Shown here one piece after another: positions 1-9,021 of a stretch of 64,000 nt of DNA. Under the pieces are notes generated by a model. The model had not been told where the DNA came from. It did no database searches and worked only from the letters and a program-made list of their open reading frames with translations. The stretch is from Acidocella sp. KAb 2-4 (lineage in GTDB: Bacteria; Pseudomonadota; Alphaproteobacteria; Acetobacterales; Acetobacteraceae), in NCBI RefSeq assembly GCF_020567705.1, contig NZ_JAJDJU010000010.1:44180-108179 (forward strand), in the 5' to 3' direction. The position numbers and the translations under genes are program-made. Numbering within the stretch: the stretch's first letter is position 1; every line of letters starts with the position of its first letter.

Positions 1-121
1 CCAGCCGCATGGCCAGCGTGGTCTTGCCCGCGCAAGGCAGGCCATCGATGCCGATCAGCGGCGGCGCCAGGCGTTTTGGGAAATCCGCTGGCAGCGCCAA
101 TGTCGCGCCGGTGTGCTCCAT
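1..121 (-). CDS. P-loop kinase-like protein, N-terminal fragment
   Basis: Only the first 40 codons lie in the window; the gene runs off the left edge. The reverse strand opens with ATG at 119-121 and reads MEHTGATLALP... with a Walker A loop GLPCAGKTT at about residues 28-36, preceded by the hydrophobic strand LIGID. That arrangement fits small nucleotide or sugar kinases of the uridine-kinase type, but nothing beyond the P-loop is visible, so the substrate is unknown. About 108 bases separate it from the end of the histidine kinase gene, which is on the same strand just upstream of it. Confidence 0.55.
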   Translation of the reverse strand, partial: MEHTGATLALPADFPKRLAPPLIGIDGLPCAGKTTLAMRL

Positions 122-229
122 CGTCTCCCCGGAAATACTGACGTGCTTGCTTCTAGCGCGTCCTCTCCGCCGAGGGGAATCACCCGCGCCGAAAATAATG
201 AAACGATCCCGCGATGAGCGCGCGGCGGC

Positions 230-1687
230 TCAGGCGGGCAGGGTCACACTCACGCGCAGCCCCCGCTCGGGCAGGTTGGTGAGGCTGACATCGCCGCCAT
301 GCGCGTGCAGGATGTTGCGGCTGATCGACATGCCCAGCCCGGAGCCGCCGGTCTCGCGGTTGCGGCTGGTTTCCAGCCGGCGGAAGGGCTCGAAGACGCG
401 CTCCATCTCGTCGGGCGGAATACCGGGGCCGTCATCCTCGATGTCGATGCGCACCATGCCCTTGATCGGCGGGTGCAGGGTCACGCGTGCGGCGTCGCCA
501 TATTTCAGCGCGTTGCCGATCAAATTGGCGAGCGCGCGTTTCAGCGCCAGCGGGCGGGCGTTGATGGGCAGGTGCTCCGGCCCGGTGTAGCTCAACGCGG
601 CGGCGTGGTCGGGGTCGCCATCGGCGGCGTCGTCGAGGATCGTGCGCAGCAGGCTGGCGAGGTCGAGCCGGGCGATGGCCTCGGTGGTCGTGACGTCGCG
701 GCTGAAGGCCAGCGTTGCCGCCACCATCGCCTCCATCTCGTCGAGATCGGCCAGCATTTTGGTCCGCTGTTCGTCATCCTCCATGTACTCGGCGCGCAGC
801 TTCAGCCGCGTGATCGGCGTGCGCAGATCATGCCCGATGGCGGTGAGCAGGAAGGTGCGGTCTTCGACGAAGCGCCGGACCCGGGCCGCCATGGTGTTGA
901 AGGCCACCGCCGCGGTGACGATCTCGGCCGGCCCGGTTTCGGGCAGGGGCTTGGTGTTGGCGACATCGCGCCCCAGCGCGTCGGCCGCCGCCGCCAGGGT
1001 TTTCACCGGCTGCAACAGGCGCCGCACCGCCCAGGTGATCATGACCGCGCCGAGCAGGGTCATCACGATGAAGGCGGTGGCGAAGCCGGGCGAGCGCCAG
1101 GGCGCGGGCGGGGGCAGGGTGGAGGTGATGGTGAGCCAGGAGACGGGCGGCAGCAGGGCGGAGATGTCGGGCAGCGGCCCCAGGCTGAGCAGCGGCGGGC
1201 CGTTCTCCGGGCCGCCATTGGGCGGCGGCGGGCCGTTTGGCGGGACCGGGAGGAACAAATTATCCGGCAGGCCGAAGCTGATGACGAAGCGCGGCGGGAA
1301 ACCCTGCATGCGCAGCAGCAGCCCGCGCGGGCGGATGCCGGGGGGGATGCCGTAATCGATGATCGCCGCGCGGATGGCGCCACGGGCGCTTAGCGGCATG
1401 GCATAGGTGTGGTCGATCGGCGGCAGCAGCGAGAGGCTGACCGTGTCGCCCTTGGGCAGCGGCTCCTTGGCCAGCAGGGCGGCGCGGTCCTCGGGCGCGG
1501 CCAAGGCGATATGGCGGTAGATGATGACCGCGCGGGTGGCGAATTCCTGCTCCTCCTCCAATTGCTGCAGCCGCACCTGGTTCAGGGTGTGGATCAGCAG
1601 CCCCAGCAGCTGGATCAGCGCGAACCCGGTCAGCAGGATCAGGATCATCCGCCGCGCCAGGCTGTGGGGCAGGGTGATGAAGTTCAA
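230..1687 (-). CDS. EnvZ-type sensor histidine kinase
   Basis: Membrane sensor kinase of 485 residues that would phosphorylate the adjacent response regulator. A first membrane segment lies at about 12-33, a periplasmic sensor region at 34-200, a second membrane segment at 203-220, and a HAMP linker at 221-275. The H-box IGHDLRTP carries the phosphoacceptor His286. The ATPase part has N-box LIGNALKYG (389-397), G1 DIEDDGPGIP (415-424) and G2 GGSGLGMS (447-454). The end of the sensor region (about 147-182) is very rich in Pro, Gly and Asn. The gene overlaps its regulator by 4 bases (ATGA), so the two are translationally coupled. The stimulus cannot be read from the sequence. Confidence 0.9.
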   Translation of the reverse strand: MNFITLPHSLARRMILILLTGFALIQLLGLLIHTLNQVRLQQLEEEQEFATRAVIIYRHIALAAPEDRAALLAKEPLPKGDTVSLSLLPPIDHTYAMPLSARGAIRAAIIDYGIPPGIRPRGLLLRMQGFPPRFVISFGLPDNLFLPVPPNGPPPPNGGPENGPPLLSLGPLPDISALLPPVSWLTITSTLPPPAPWRSPGFATAFIVMTLLGAVMITWAVRRLLQPVKTLAAAADALGRDVANTKPLPETGPAEIVTAAVAFNTMAARVRRFVEDRTFLLTAIGHDLRTPITRLKLRAEYMEDDEQRTKMLADLDEMEAMVAATLAFSRDVTTTEAIARLDLASLLRTILDDAADGDPDHAAALSYTGPEHLPINARPLALKRALANLIGNALKYGDAARVTLHPPIKGMVRIDIEDDGPGIPPDEMERVFEPFRRLETSRNRETGGSGLGMSISRNILHAHGGDVSLTNLPERGLRVSVTLPA

Positions 1688-2400
1688 AGCCGTTCGACGG
1701 GGGTTGAGAGCACGTAGCCGCCGCCGCGCACGGTCTTGATGAGTTGGGCGTTGCGCCCGTCATCCTCCAGCTTGCGGCGCAGGCGGGAGATGGCGACGTC
1801 GATGGCGCGGTCGAACGGCCCGGCTTGGCGCCCGCGCAGCAGGTCGAGCAGCATGTCGCGCGTCAGCACGCGGTTGGGACGGTCGAGCAGCGCCAGCAGC
1901 AGGTCGTATTCGCCGCCGGTGATGGAAACCTCCACCCCGCTGGGGTCGAGCAGCCGCCGCCGCGCGGTTTCCAGCACCCAGCCGGAGAAATGGTAGGTTT
2001 TGGCGTGGTCTGGCGCGCGCTCCTCCGACTCGCCCGTGCGGCGCAGCACGGCGCGGATGCGCGCCAGCAGTTCACGCGGGTTGAACGGCTTGGTCACGTA
2101 ATCATCGGCGCCCAGCTCCAGTCCGATGATGCGGTCGGTCTCCTCCGCCATGGCGGTGAGCATGATGATCGGCACATTGGTCTCGGCGCGGAACCAGCGG
2201 GCGAGGTCCAGCCCGCCCTCGCCGGGCAGCATCAGGTCCAGCACCACGAGCTGGTAATGCCCGTTGACGAAGGCGCGGCGGGCCTCCTTGGCGTCGCGCG
2301 CGGTGGTCACCCGCAGGCGCTGGCGCTCCAGGAATTTCGCCAACAGCTCGCGGATTTCGCGGTCGTCATCGACGACGAGGATATGCGGCAGCGTGTCCAT
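1684..2400 (-). CDS. OmpR-family response regulator
   Basis: DNA-binding response regulator of 238 residues, partner of the overlapping sensor kinase. The receiver domain (about 6-120) has acidic residues Asp11-Asp13, phosphoacceptor Asp55 (LDLMLPG) and conserved Lys104 (VTKPF). A winged-helix C-terminal domain (about 140-235) ends in the typical RLRRKLEDDG and TVRGGGY elements. An in-frame extension to 2520 exists, but the start at 2400 (MDTLPHILVVDDD) gives the usual family length. It resembles the OmpR/RisA group; targets are not evident. Confidence 0.9.
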   Translation of the reverse strand: MDTLPHILVVDDDREIRELLAKFLERQRLRVTTARDAKEARRAFVNGHYQLVVLDLMLPGEGGLDLARWFRAETNVPIIMLTAMAEETDRIIGLELGADDYVTKPFNPRELLARIRAVLRRTGESEERAPDHAKTYHFSGWVLETARRRLLDPSGVEVSITGGEYDLLLALLDRPNRVLTRDMLLDLLRGRQAGPFDRAIDVAISRLRRKLEDDGRNAQLIKTVRGGGYVLSTPVERL

Positions 2401-2682
2401 AGCTGTTACAATAGCGAGGCCGCGGGCGCTTGGGCAGGCCAAGTTGCACTTGGTGACAATTTGCCGCCGGGTGAAAATAACGCTTGCGCCCCGGGGGTGA
2501 TGGCCGTATTCGGCCCCCACGCAGCAACGTACGTGCCTCTGCCGGTCTCCGGTTACGCAACGGCGTCAAGCGTTCTGGCAGCACGACTGGGGCAACCTGG
2601 AAGTCGGCTGGTTCGTTGGACCGTTTTGTAACCATGCCCGCCGCCGCAACAGGCGGGCATTCAGAGAGGAAGGAAGAGAGCG

Positions 2683-3804
2683 ATGACTCCCAAAATCGCT
2701 TCGTTTCTTGACACCATGCCGGCCACCCCGTGCCTGGTTCTGGACCTGGACCGCGTGGCCGAGAACTACGCGGCGCTGCACCGCGCCCTGCCCGCCGCCA
2801 AGATCTATTACGCCGTGAAGGCGAATCCGGCGGCGCCGATCCTGGCGCTGCTCGCCGGCCAAGGCTCCTGCTTCGACGCCGCCTCCTTGCCCGAGATCGA
2901 GGCCTGCCTCGCCGCCGGGGCGCCCGCTTCGGCCATCTCCTTCGGCAACACGGTGAAGAAACCCTCCGCCATTGCCGCCGCGCACGCCCATGGCGTGCCG
3001 CTTTTCGCGTTCGACTCGCTCGAGGAGCTGGAGAAGATCGCCGCGCATGCGCCCGGCGCCAAGGTGTATTGCCGCATCGCCGTGAACAATGCGGGGGCGG
3101 AATGGCCGCTGAGCCGGAAATTCGGCACCACGCTGGACAAGGCGAAGGCGCTGATGCTGGCCGCGCCCGGGCTGGGGCTGGTGCCGCATGGCTTGTCCTT
3201 CCATGTCGGCAGCCAGCAGACCGGCACCGCCGCGTATGAAATGGCGGTGGCCGAGGTGGCGATGCTGTTCACCGACCTCAAGGCCCAGGGCGTGGAGCTG
3301 AAGATGCTGAATCTCGGCGGCGGCTTCCCGATCCGCTACCGCGAGGATGTGCCGGAGACCGACGCCTTCGGCACCGCGATCATGGACGCGATGGTGCGGC
3401 ATTTCGGCAATGATCTGCCGGAGATGCTGATCGAGCCGGGCCGCGCCATGGTCGGCAATGCCGGGGTGGTGGCCTCCGAGGTGGTGCTGGTGTGCCGCCG
3501 CATGGAAGAGGATCCGCGCCGCTGGGTGTATCTCGACATTGGCCGCTATGGCGGGCTGGCCGAGACCGAGGGCGAGGCGATCCGCTACCGGATCTCCGCC
3601 GGCAACGGGCAGACTGGCCCGGTGGTGCTGGCCGGGCCGTCTTGCGATGGTGTGGACGTGATGTACGAAAAATCCGCGTATCAGCTGCCGCTCGATCTCA
3701 AATCGGGAGACCGCGTGCTCATCCACGATACCGGCGCTTATGTAACGTCTTACGCCAGCCAGAACTTTAATGGTTTCGCGCCGCTGCAAGAGTACTATGT
3801 ATAG
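2683..3804 (+). CDS. Ornithine/lysine-type PLP decarboxylase (fold III)
   Basis: Fold-type III PLP enzyme of 373 residues from the ornithine/diaminopimelate/arginine decarboxylase group. It probably decarboxylates ornithine (or lysine) as the first step to putrescine (or cadaverine). The PLP lysine is Lys46 in YYAVKANP. Other family elements are FHVGSQ, the GGGFP phosphate loop, EPGR, and the dimer-interface Cys321 in PSCDGVDV followed by TSYASQNFNGF. The short length and CDGVD match the bacterial L/ODC type rather than LysA. The start is supported by GGAAGG about 10 bases upstream. The 282 bases before it hold no gene I can see. Substrate preference between ornithine and lysine is inferred. 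Confidence 0.88.
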   Translation: MTPKIASFLDTMPATPCLVLDLDRVAENYAALHRALPAAKIYYAVKANPAAPILALLAGQGSCFDAASLPEIEACLAAGAPASAISFGNTVKKPSAIAAAHAHGVPLFAFDSLEELEKIAAHAPGAKVYCRIAVNNAGAEWPLSRKFGTTLDKAKALMLAAPGLGLVPHGLSFHVGSQQTGTAAYEMAVAEVAMLFTDLKAQGVELKMLNLGGGFPIRYREDVPETDAFGTAIMDAMVRHFGNDLPEMLIEPGRAMVGNAGVVASEVVLVCRRMEEDPRRWVYLDIGRYGGLAETEGEAIRYRISAGNGQTGPVVLAGPSCDGVDVMYEKSAYQLPLDLKSGDRVLIHDTGAYVTSYASQNFNGFAPLQEYYV

Positions 3805-3828
3805 CGCAGTTCCAACTGGGAGAGCGTT

Positions 3829-4530
3829 ATGCACGAGATCAAGCTGAAGGCCGCCGATGGCGCGGGTGAGTTCACCGCCTATGTGTGGGAGCCCAAGACC
3901 AAACAGAAAGCCGGCGCGGTCGTCTTGATTCAGGAAATTTTCGGGGTGAACGACGCGCTGCGCGCCACCGCCGAGGACCTCGCCGCGCAGGGCTTCATCG
4001 CCGTGGCGCCGGATCTGTTCTGGCGTCAGCAGCCGGGCGTGAACCTGACCGATAAGAGCGAAGCCGAGTGGAAGCAGGCCTTCGCGCTGATGAACGGCTT
4101 CAACCAGGATAAGGGCGTGGAAGACCTGAAGGTAACGCTGGCCGCCGCGCGCAAGCTGCCCGGCTGCAACGGCAATGCGGGAACCATGGGCTTCTGCCTC
4201 GGCGGGCGCCTGGCGGTGATGATGGCGACGCGCTCCGATTCCGATGTCAACGTGTCTTATTACGGCGTCGGCCTCGACAACCTGACCGGCGAGTTCGCCA
4301 ATATCGCGGCGCCGCTGATGCTGCACATCGCCGAGAAGGACGAATATTTCCCCACCGCCGCGCAGGAGACGCTGCTCGACGCGCTGGAGGATAATGAGTG
4401 GGTGGATGCCTTCATCTATCCCGGCGTGCAGCATGCCTTCGCCCGCGTGAATGGCGTGCATTACGACGCCCGCGCCGCCGTGATCGCCAACGGGCGCACC
4501 ACCGAGCTGCTGGCGGAAATCCTGGAGTGA
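3829..4530 (+). CDS. Dienelactone hydrolase family protein
   Basis: Cytoplasmic alpha/beta hydrolase of 233 residues. The dienelactone hydrolase triad is visible: Cys123 in GFCLGG, Asp171 in EKDEYFP and His202 in QHAF, with the oxyanion-region QEIFG at 35-39. Cys rather than Ser as nucleophile places it with carboxymethylenebutenolidase-like enzymes. No other aromatic degradation genes are nearby, so the physiological ester or lactone is unknown. It lies 24 bases after the decarboxylase gene and overlaps the next gene by 4 bases. Confidence 0.88.
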   Translation: MHEIKLKAADGAGEFTAYVWEPKTKQKAGAVVLIQEIFGVNDALRATAEDLAAQGFIAVAPDLFWRQQPGVNLTDKSEAEWKQAFALMNGFNQDKGVEDLKVTLAAARKLPGCNGNAGTMGFCLGGRLAVMMATRSDSDVNVSYYGVGLDNLTGEFANIAAPLMLHIAEKDEYFPTAAQETLLDALEDNEWVDAFIYPGVQHAFARVNGVHYDARAAVIANGRTTELLAEILE

Positions 4531-5696
4531 GGCTGCGCCGCCGCGGGCTGCTGGCCAGCGCCGGGGCGGCCCTGGCATGGCCCAGCCTGGGGCGGGCGGA
4601 TGATCTGGGCGCCGCCTGCGTGCGGGCGGTGCTGGGGCAGATGGAGGCGCTGGGCGATGGCCCGGCGCTGCTGAATTCCTACCTCGTGGAAACCGGGCCG
4701 GGGGCGGGGGATTTCGACCGCACCCAGGCCAATGCCGCTTATGTGTATGACAACGCCCTGGCCGGGCTGCTGCTGCTGGCGGCCGGGCACCGGGCCGAGG
4801 CGGCGCGCATCGGCCAGGCCCTGGCGATCGCGCAGGCGCATGACCGTAAATTCGCCGATGGCCGGCTGCGCAACGGCTATCAGGCCGGGGTGATGACCGC
4901 CCCCGCCAAGCTGCCCGGCTTTTGGGACGAGACGGCTGGCCGCTGGGACGAAGATCCCTATCAGCTTGGCACCGAGAGCGGGCCGGTGGCCTGGGCGATG
5001 CTGCTCTGGGCGGCGCTGGGCATGACCGCGCCGGCCAACCGCGCGGGCAATTTTCTCGACGAGCAATTGCGTGCGCCGGCTGGCTATTATGGCGGGCTTT
5101 ACGGGTTCGACCCGTCGCAGACCCTGCTGAGCTGGCAGAGCACCGAGCAGAACACCGATTTGGCTGCGGCCTTCCGCGCGCTGGGGCGGGGCGAGGATGC
5201 CGCCCATGCCGCGGCGTTCGTGCGGGGGATGTTCGATGCCCGTACGGGATGTTTCCAGGCGGGCACCGCGCCGGGCGGGGCGGTGAATCCGCTGCTCGCC
5301 GCCGATGCGGGGATCTGGCCGTTCCTGGCCGGGCTGGGCAGCGCCGAATCCGCCCTGGCGGCGGTGGCGGGGCTGCGCCATGGCGAGGGCATTGGGTTTT
5401 CCGCCGCGAGTGACGGCGTGTGGTTCGAGGGCACAGCCTTCGCCGCGCTGGCGCTGAAGCTGGCCGGGCAGGCGGGGCTGGCCGCGTCCTTCCTGACCGC
5501 CATCGCCGCCAATCTCTCACCCGAGGGCTATGTGTACGCCACCCAAGCGGCGAGTCTGAGCACTGGGCTAACCGTTGGTCCCTCGCTGCAACCCGGCGTG
5601 CCGGCGCAGAAATTCAACTATTACCGGCGCCCGAGCCTGAGCGCGACAAGCTGGGCCGGGCTGGCGGCGCTGGGGGTGAACCCGCTGGCGGCGTAG
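4527..5696 (+). CDS. Exported protein, probable six-hairpin toroid fold
   Basis: I chose the GTG at 4527, which overlaps the hydrolase stop as GTGA and gives 389 residues. The N-terminus has three arginines then a hydrophobic stretch ending in an Ala-rich region (RLRRRGLLASAGAALAW), resembling a Tat signal peptide, with cleavage probably near residue 25. The mature part is rich in Trp, Tyr and Gly, with helical repeats and motifs such as YVYDNAL, WDEDPYQL and VWFEGTA, seen in (alpha/alpha)6 glycosidase-like proteins. No catalytic acid can be assigned. The function is unknown; a periplasmic carbohydrate-related role is an inference from fold resemblance only. Confidence 0.7.
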   Translation: MRLRRRGLLASAGAALAWPSLGRADDLGAACVRAVLGQMEALGDGPALLNSYLVETGPGAGDFDRTQANAAYVYDNALAGLLLLAAGHRAEAARIGQALAIAQAHDRKFADGRLRNGYQAGVMTAPAKLPGFWDETAGRWDEDPYQLGTESGPVAWAMLLWAALGMTAPANRAGNFLDEQLRAPAGYYGGLYGFDPSQTLLSWQSTEQNTDLAAAFRALGRGEDAAHAAAFVRGMFDARTGCFQAGTAPGGAVNPLLAADAGIWPFLAGLGSAESALAAVAGLRHGEGIGFSAASDGVWFEGTAFAALALKLAGQAGLAASFLTAIAANLSPEGYVYATQAASLSTGLTVGPSLQPGVPAQKFNYYRRPSLSATSWAGLAALGVNPLAA

Positions 5697-5702
5697 CCGG
5701 GC

Positions 5703-6968
5703 TTATTTGCCGATACAGAAGCCCGAAAACACGGCGTCTAGAATTTCCTCGACCCCGATGATGCCGACCAGCCGGGCCAGCGCCTGCGCGGCGGCGCGCA
5801 GCTCCTCGCCGCGCAATTCCGGGTCTTCCAGGCGCAGAGCCGCGTCCAGCGCCGCCGCGGTGTCGCGCACGCAGGCGATCTGCCGTGGGCGGGCCAGCGC
5901 CGCGGCGCCCTTGGTGTCGGTGAGGTCCCGCGCCGCCTGGGCCAGTTGGGTCCGCAATTCGGCCATGCCCAGCCCGGTTTTGGCCGAGACGGCGAAGCCC
6001 GGCGCGGGGGCGAGGTCGGCCTTGGTGTGCAGGTAGAGGGCCGGGATGCCCGGCGGGGCGGGCGGGAAATCCTCGCCCGGTGCCGCCGCCAGTAGCAGGA
6101 AATCGGCCCGCGCCGCCCGCGCCCGCGCGCGCTTCACGCCCTCGGCCTCGATCGCATCCGCGGTGTCGCGCAGTCCGGCCGTGTCGGTGAGATGCACCGG
6201 CACGCCGCCGAGATCGACGCGCACGCCCACCGCGTCGCGCGTGGTGCCGGGAATGGCGGAGACGATGGCGATTTCCTCTCCCGCCAGGGCGTTGAGCAGG
6301 GTGGATTTGCCTGCGTTCGGCGCGCCGAGGATCACGAATTCCAGCCCTTCGCGCAGGCGTTCGGCGGCGGGGGCGGTGGCCAGGGCGGCGTGCATCTCGT
6401 CGCGCAGCGCGGCGATGCCGTGCACCAGAGCGGCCTCCACCTCGGGGGGCAGGTCTTCGTCGGGGAAATCGATCAGCGCCTCCTGCTGCGCCATGATCTG
6501 GCGCAGGCGCTCGCGCCAACCGGCGCAGGCCTCGTGCAGCGCGTCCGCCCCCTCCAGCGCCATCGCCCGCTGCGCCTCGGTCTCCGCCGCGATCAGATCG
6601 GCCATCGCCTCGGCCTGGAGCAGATCCATGCGGCCATTCTGGTGCGCGCGGCGGGAGAATTCGCCAGGCTCGGCCGGGCGCGCGCCCAGCGCCGCCAGCG
6701 CCCCGCTCACCGCCGCCAGCACGGCCCGCCCGCCATGCAGCGCGAGCTCCACCACATCCTCGCCGGTGAAGCTGTGCGGGGCGGGGAAGATGACGACCAA
6801 CGCTTCGTCGAGGTCCCGCCCCTCATGGCGCAGGCGGCGCAGTCCGGCGCGGCGCGGTGCGGGCAGGGGGGTGAGGCTGGAGGTGATGGAGAGCGCCTCC
6901 GGCCCGGAGAGGCGCAGCACGGTAACGGCCCCGCCGCGGCCGGTGATGGGCGCGAAAATCGTGCTCAT
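5703..6968 (-). CDS. mnmE: tRNA modification GTPase MnmE
   Basis: Works with MnmG to add the carboxymethylaminomethyl group to wobble uridines of tRNAs. The 421 residues contain the N-terminal tetrahydrofolate-binding domain (1-118; PGEFSRRA at 101-108), a helical domain, an inserted G domain with GAPNAGKS (215-222), GTTRD (241-245) and DTAGLR (262-267), and the C-terminal FCIGK whose Cys is needed for the modification. The usual NKxD base-recognition motif reads TKAD here. It is the last gene of the minus-strand block, a few bases after ptsI. Confidence 0.95.
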   Translation of the reverse strand: MSTIFAPITGRGGAVTVLRLSGPEALSITSSLTPLPAPRRAGLRRLRHEGRDLDEALVVIFPAPHSFTGEDVVELALHGGRAVLAAVSGALAALGARPAEPGEFSRRAHQNGRMDLLQAEAMADLIAAETEAQRAMALEGADALHEACAGWRERLRQIMAQQEALIDFPDEDLPPEVEAALVHGIAALRDEMHAALATAPAAERLREGLEFVILGAPNAGKSTLLNALAGEEIAIVSAIPGTTRDAVGVRVDLGGVPVHLTDTAGLRDTADAIEAEGVKRARARAARADFLLLAAAPGEDFPPAPPGIPALYLHTKADLAPAPGFAVSAKTGLGMAELRTQLAQAARDLTDTKGAAALARPRQIACVRDTAAALDAALRLEDPELRGEELRAAAQALARLVGIIGVEEILDAVFSGFCIGK

Positions 6969-6973
6969 GCGCG

Positions 6974-8749
6974 TTAAGGCTCGGCGCTGGCCAGAATTGC
7001 CCGCACCGCTTCGGCCGAGGGCGCGGCCAGCGCGTCACCGGCCAGCCTTTCGCAGAGGCTGAGGCTGGTGGCGCGGATCGCCCGCTTCACCCGTGGTACC
7101 GCGTTGCCGTGCATGGAAAGCTGGCGGATGCCCAGCCCCAGCAGCAGCGGGGCCACATGCGGGCGCGCGGCCAGCTCGCCGCAGAGCGAGACGGGAATGC
7201 CCGCCCCGGCGGCGAAGCTGGCGGTGAGGTGGATCAGCCGCAGCACCGCCGGTTCCAGCGGGTCGTAGAGTTTGACATCGGCGGGCAGGCTGCGATCAGC
7301 CGCCAGGGTGTACATGGTCAGGTCGTTGGTGCCGATCGAGAAAAAATCCGCATGCTGCGCCAGCACGGGCGAGGCCAGCGCCGCGGCGGGGGTTTCCACC
7401 ATGATGCCGAGCGGCGGCAGGCTCTCCGGCAGGGCGATGGTCTTGCGCCGCTTCAGCCGCCGCCAGACGCGCTGCAAAATCTCGCGCGTCGCCTGCACCT
7501 CGGCGGCGACGCTGACCATCGGCAGCAGAATCCGCACCGGCCCGTGCGCGCCCGCGCGCAGAATGGCGGCGAGCTGCGTCTCCAGCAGCGCCGGGTGACG
7601 CAGCAACAGGCGGATGCCGCGCAGCCCCAGTGCCGGATTGGCCTCCGGCGTTTCCGGCAAATAGCGCGAGAGCGCCTCAACCTCTTTGTCTGAGCCCCAA
7701 TCGAGCACCCGGATCGTCACCGGGTCGCCGTCCATCGCTTCCACGATATCTTGGTAGATGCGGGTCTGGGTGTCTTCGTCCGGTGCGGTATCGCGGTTCA
7801 TGAACATGAACTCGGAACGCAGCAGGCCGATGCCATGCGCTCCCGATTCCGCGATCATGGCCAGTTCGAAGGGCAGTTCCAGGTTGGCCTGCAACTCCAC
7901 CGCCGTGCCGTCCTTGGTCATCGCGGGCAGGCGTTGCAGCTTGGCCAGGGCGCGGCGCGCGCGCGTCTGCGCCGAGAGTTTCCGTCGCGCCGCTTCCAGG
8001 CTGGCCTTGCTGGGGCTGAGCACGATCTCGCCGGTATCGCCGTCGATGATCGTCATGGTGCCGGGCGCCACCGCGTCCAGCACGCCCTCCGCCCCGAGCA
8101 CGGCGGGCAGGCCGAGCGCGCGCAGCATCACCGCCGTATGGCCCTCGACCCCGCCTTCCTCGGTAACGATGCCCGCAAAGCGCGCGGGCTGGATCAGCGC
8201 GGCATCCGAGGGGCGCAGATCGGAGGCGGCGAGAATGCTGCCCTGCGCCAGCCCGGCAAAGCTGCGGAAGGGCTGGCGCGTGAGGTTGCGCAGCAGGCGG
8301 CGGCCCAGTTCGCGCACCTCATCGGCCCGGCGCAGGCGCCCGGCGCGCTCCTGCCCGGTTTGCGCCATGATGGCTTCGGCCTGGGCCTCGGTTTCGGCCT
8401 GCACGGCGGCTTCGGCGCAAAGCAGCGCCTCCTGCACCCGCGCCTTGATGCCGCGCAGCAGCCGCGAGGGGCCGAGCATGTGCAGGTACACATCCATCAG
8501 CGGCGCGATCTCGGCCTGCGAATCCTCGGGCAGCGCGGCGAGCCGGTTCTTCAGCTTTTGCAGCTGGTGGCGCGAGCGGGCCACGGCGTCATCGAGCCGT
8601 GCCAGCTCGGGCGCGATTTCGGCCGGGTCCAGCTTCTTGGTGGCGACGACGAGTTCGGGTTCGGCGGCCTCGTGCAGCGGGCCGATGCCGATGCCGGGCG
8701 AGACGGGATGGCCGGTGAAACGCTGTTCCTGGCGCCTAGTCTGTTTCAT
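6974..8749 (-). CDS. ptsI: PTS enzyme I (PEP-protein phosphotransferase)
   Basis: Takes phosphate from PEP and passes it to the HPr encoded just upstream. The 591 residues carry the N-terminal HPr-binding domain, the phospho-histidine region EGGVEGHTAVMLRALG with His204, and the PEP-binding barrel ending with FSIGTNDL and the CGELA active-site loop. There is no N-terminal GAF domain, so it is ptsI-like rather than ptsP-like although the locus looks regulatory. The ATG at 8749 (MKQTRRQE) is preferred over one 33 bases upstream because the N-terminus then fits the family; it overlaps the HPr gene by 14 bases. No sugar permease is present, which fits a regulatory PTS. Confidence 0.93.
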   Translation of the reverse strand: MKQTRRQEQRFTGHPVSPGIGIGPLHEAAEPELVVATKKLDPAEIAPELARLDDAVARSRHQLQKLKNRLAALPEDSQAEIAPLMDVYLHMLGPSRLLRGIKARVQEALLCAEAAVQAETEAQAEAIMAQTGQERAGRLRRADEVRELGRRLLRNLTRQPFRSFAGLAQGSILAASDLRPSDAALIQPARFAGIVTEEGGVEGHTAVMLRALGLPAVLGAEGVLDAVAPGTMTIIDGDTGEIVLSPSKASLEAARRKLSAQTRARRALAKLQRLPAMTKDGTAVELQANLELPFELAMIAESGAHGIGLLRSEFMFMNRDTAPDEDTQTRIYQDIVEAMDGDPVTIRVLDWGSDKEVEALSRYLPETPEANPALGLRGIRLLLRHPALLETQLAAILRAGAHGPVRILLPMVSVAAEVQATREILQRVWRRLKRRKTIALPESLPPLGIMVETPAAALASPVLAQHADFFSIGTNDLTMYTLAADRSLPADVKLYDPLEPAVLRLIHLTASFAAGAGIPVSLCGELAARPHVAPLLLGLGIRQLSMHGNAVPRVKRAIRATSLSLCERLAGDALAAPSAEAVRAILASAEP

Positions 8750-9017
8750 GGAAGCCGGCCTCGATGAGCGCGGCAATGGCATCGAGCGCTTCCTTCGCGT
8801 CGAACCCCTCGGCGGAGAGGCGCACCGTGCTGCCGATACCAGCCCCTAGCATCATCAACCCCATGATCGAGCGCGCGGAGACGGATTGCCCGTCCTTGGC
8901 CACCTCCACATTGGCGGAAAATTGTTCGGCCAGATTCACCAGCTTGGCGGCGGCGCGCGCATGCAGGCCGCGCTTGTTCACGATGCCGACCTCAGTCGAG
9001 ATCACGGTGCCTTCCAT
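8736..9017 (-). CDS. ptsH: HPr family phosphocarrier protein
   Basis: Phosphocarrier of 93 residues. The active-site His19 lies in RGLHARAA and the regulatory serine in ARSIMGL (Ser50), the site an HPr kinase would modify; a short HPr kinase gene is present 1.3 kb away on the same strand. The start at 9017 (MEGTVIST) gives the normal family length. Its place between the EIIA and enzyme I genes is the standard alphaproteobacterial order. The role is inferred as signalling on carbon, nitrogen or envelope state rather than sugar uptake. Confidence 0.92.
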   Translation of the reverse strand: MEGTVISTEVGIVNKRGLHARAAAKLVNLAEQFSANVEVAKDGQSVSARSIMGLMMLGAGIGSTVRLSAEGFDAKEALDAIAALIEAGFHETD

Positions 9018-9021
9018 CGGC

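Noticed and set aside
2566..5520. Minus-strand open frame of 984 codons opposite the decarboxylase, hydrolase and exported protein
   Set aside because: Antisense shadow of three well-supported plus-strand genes; biased composition and no domain.
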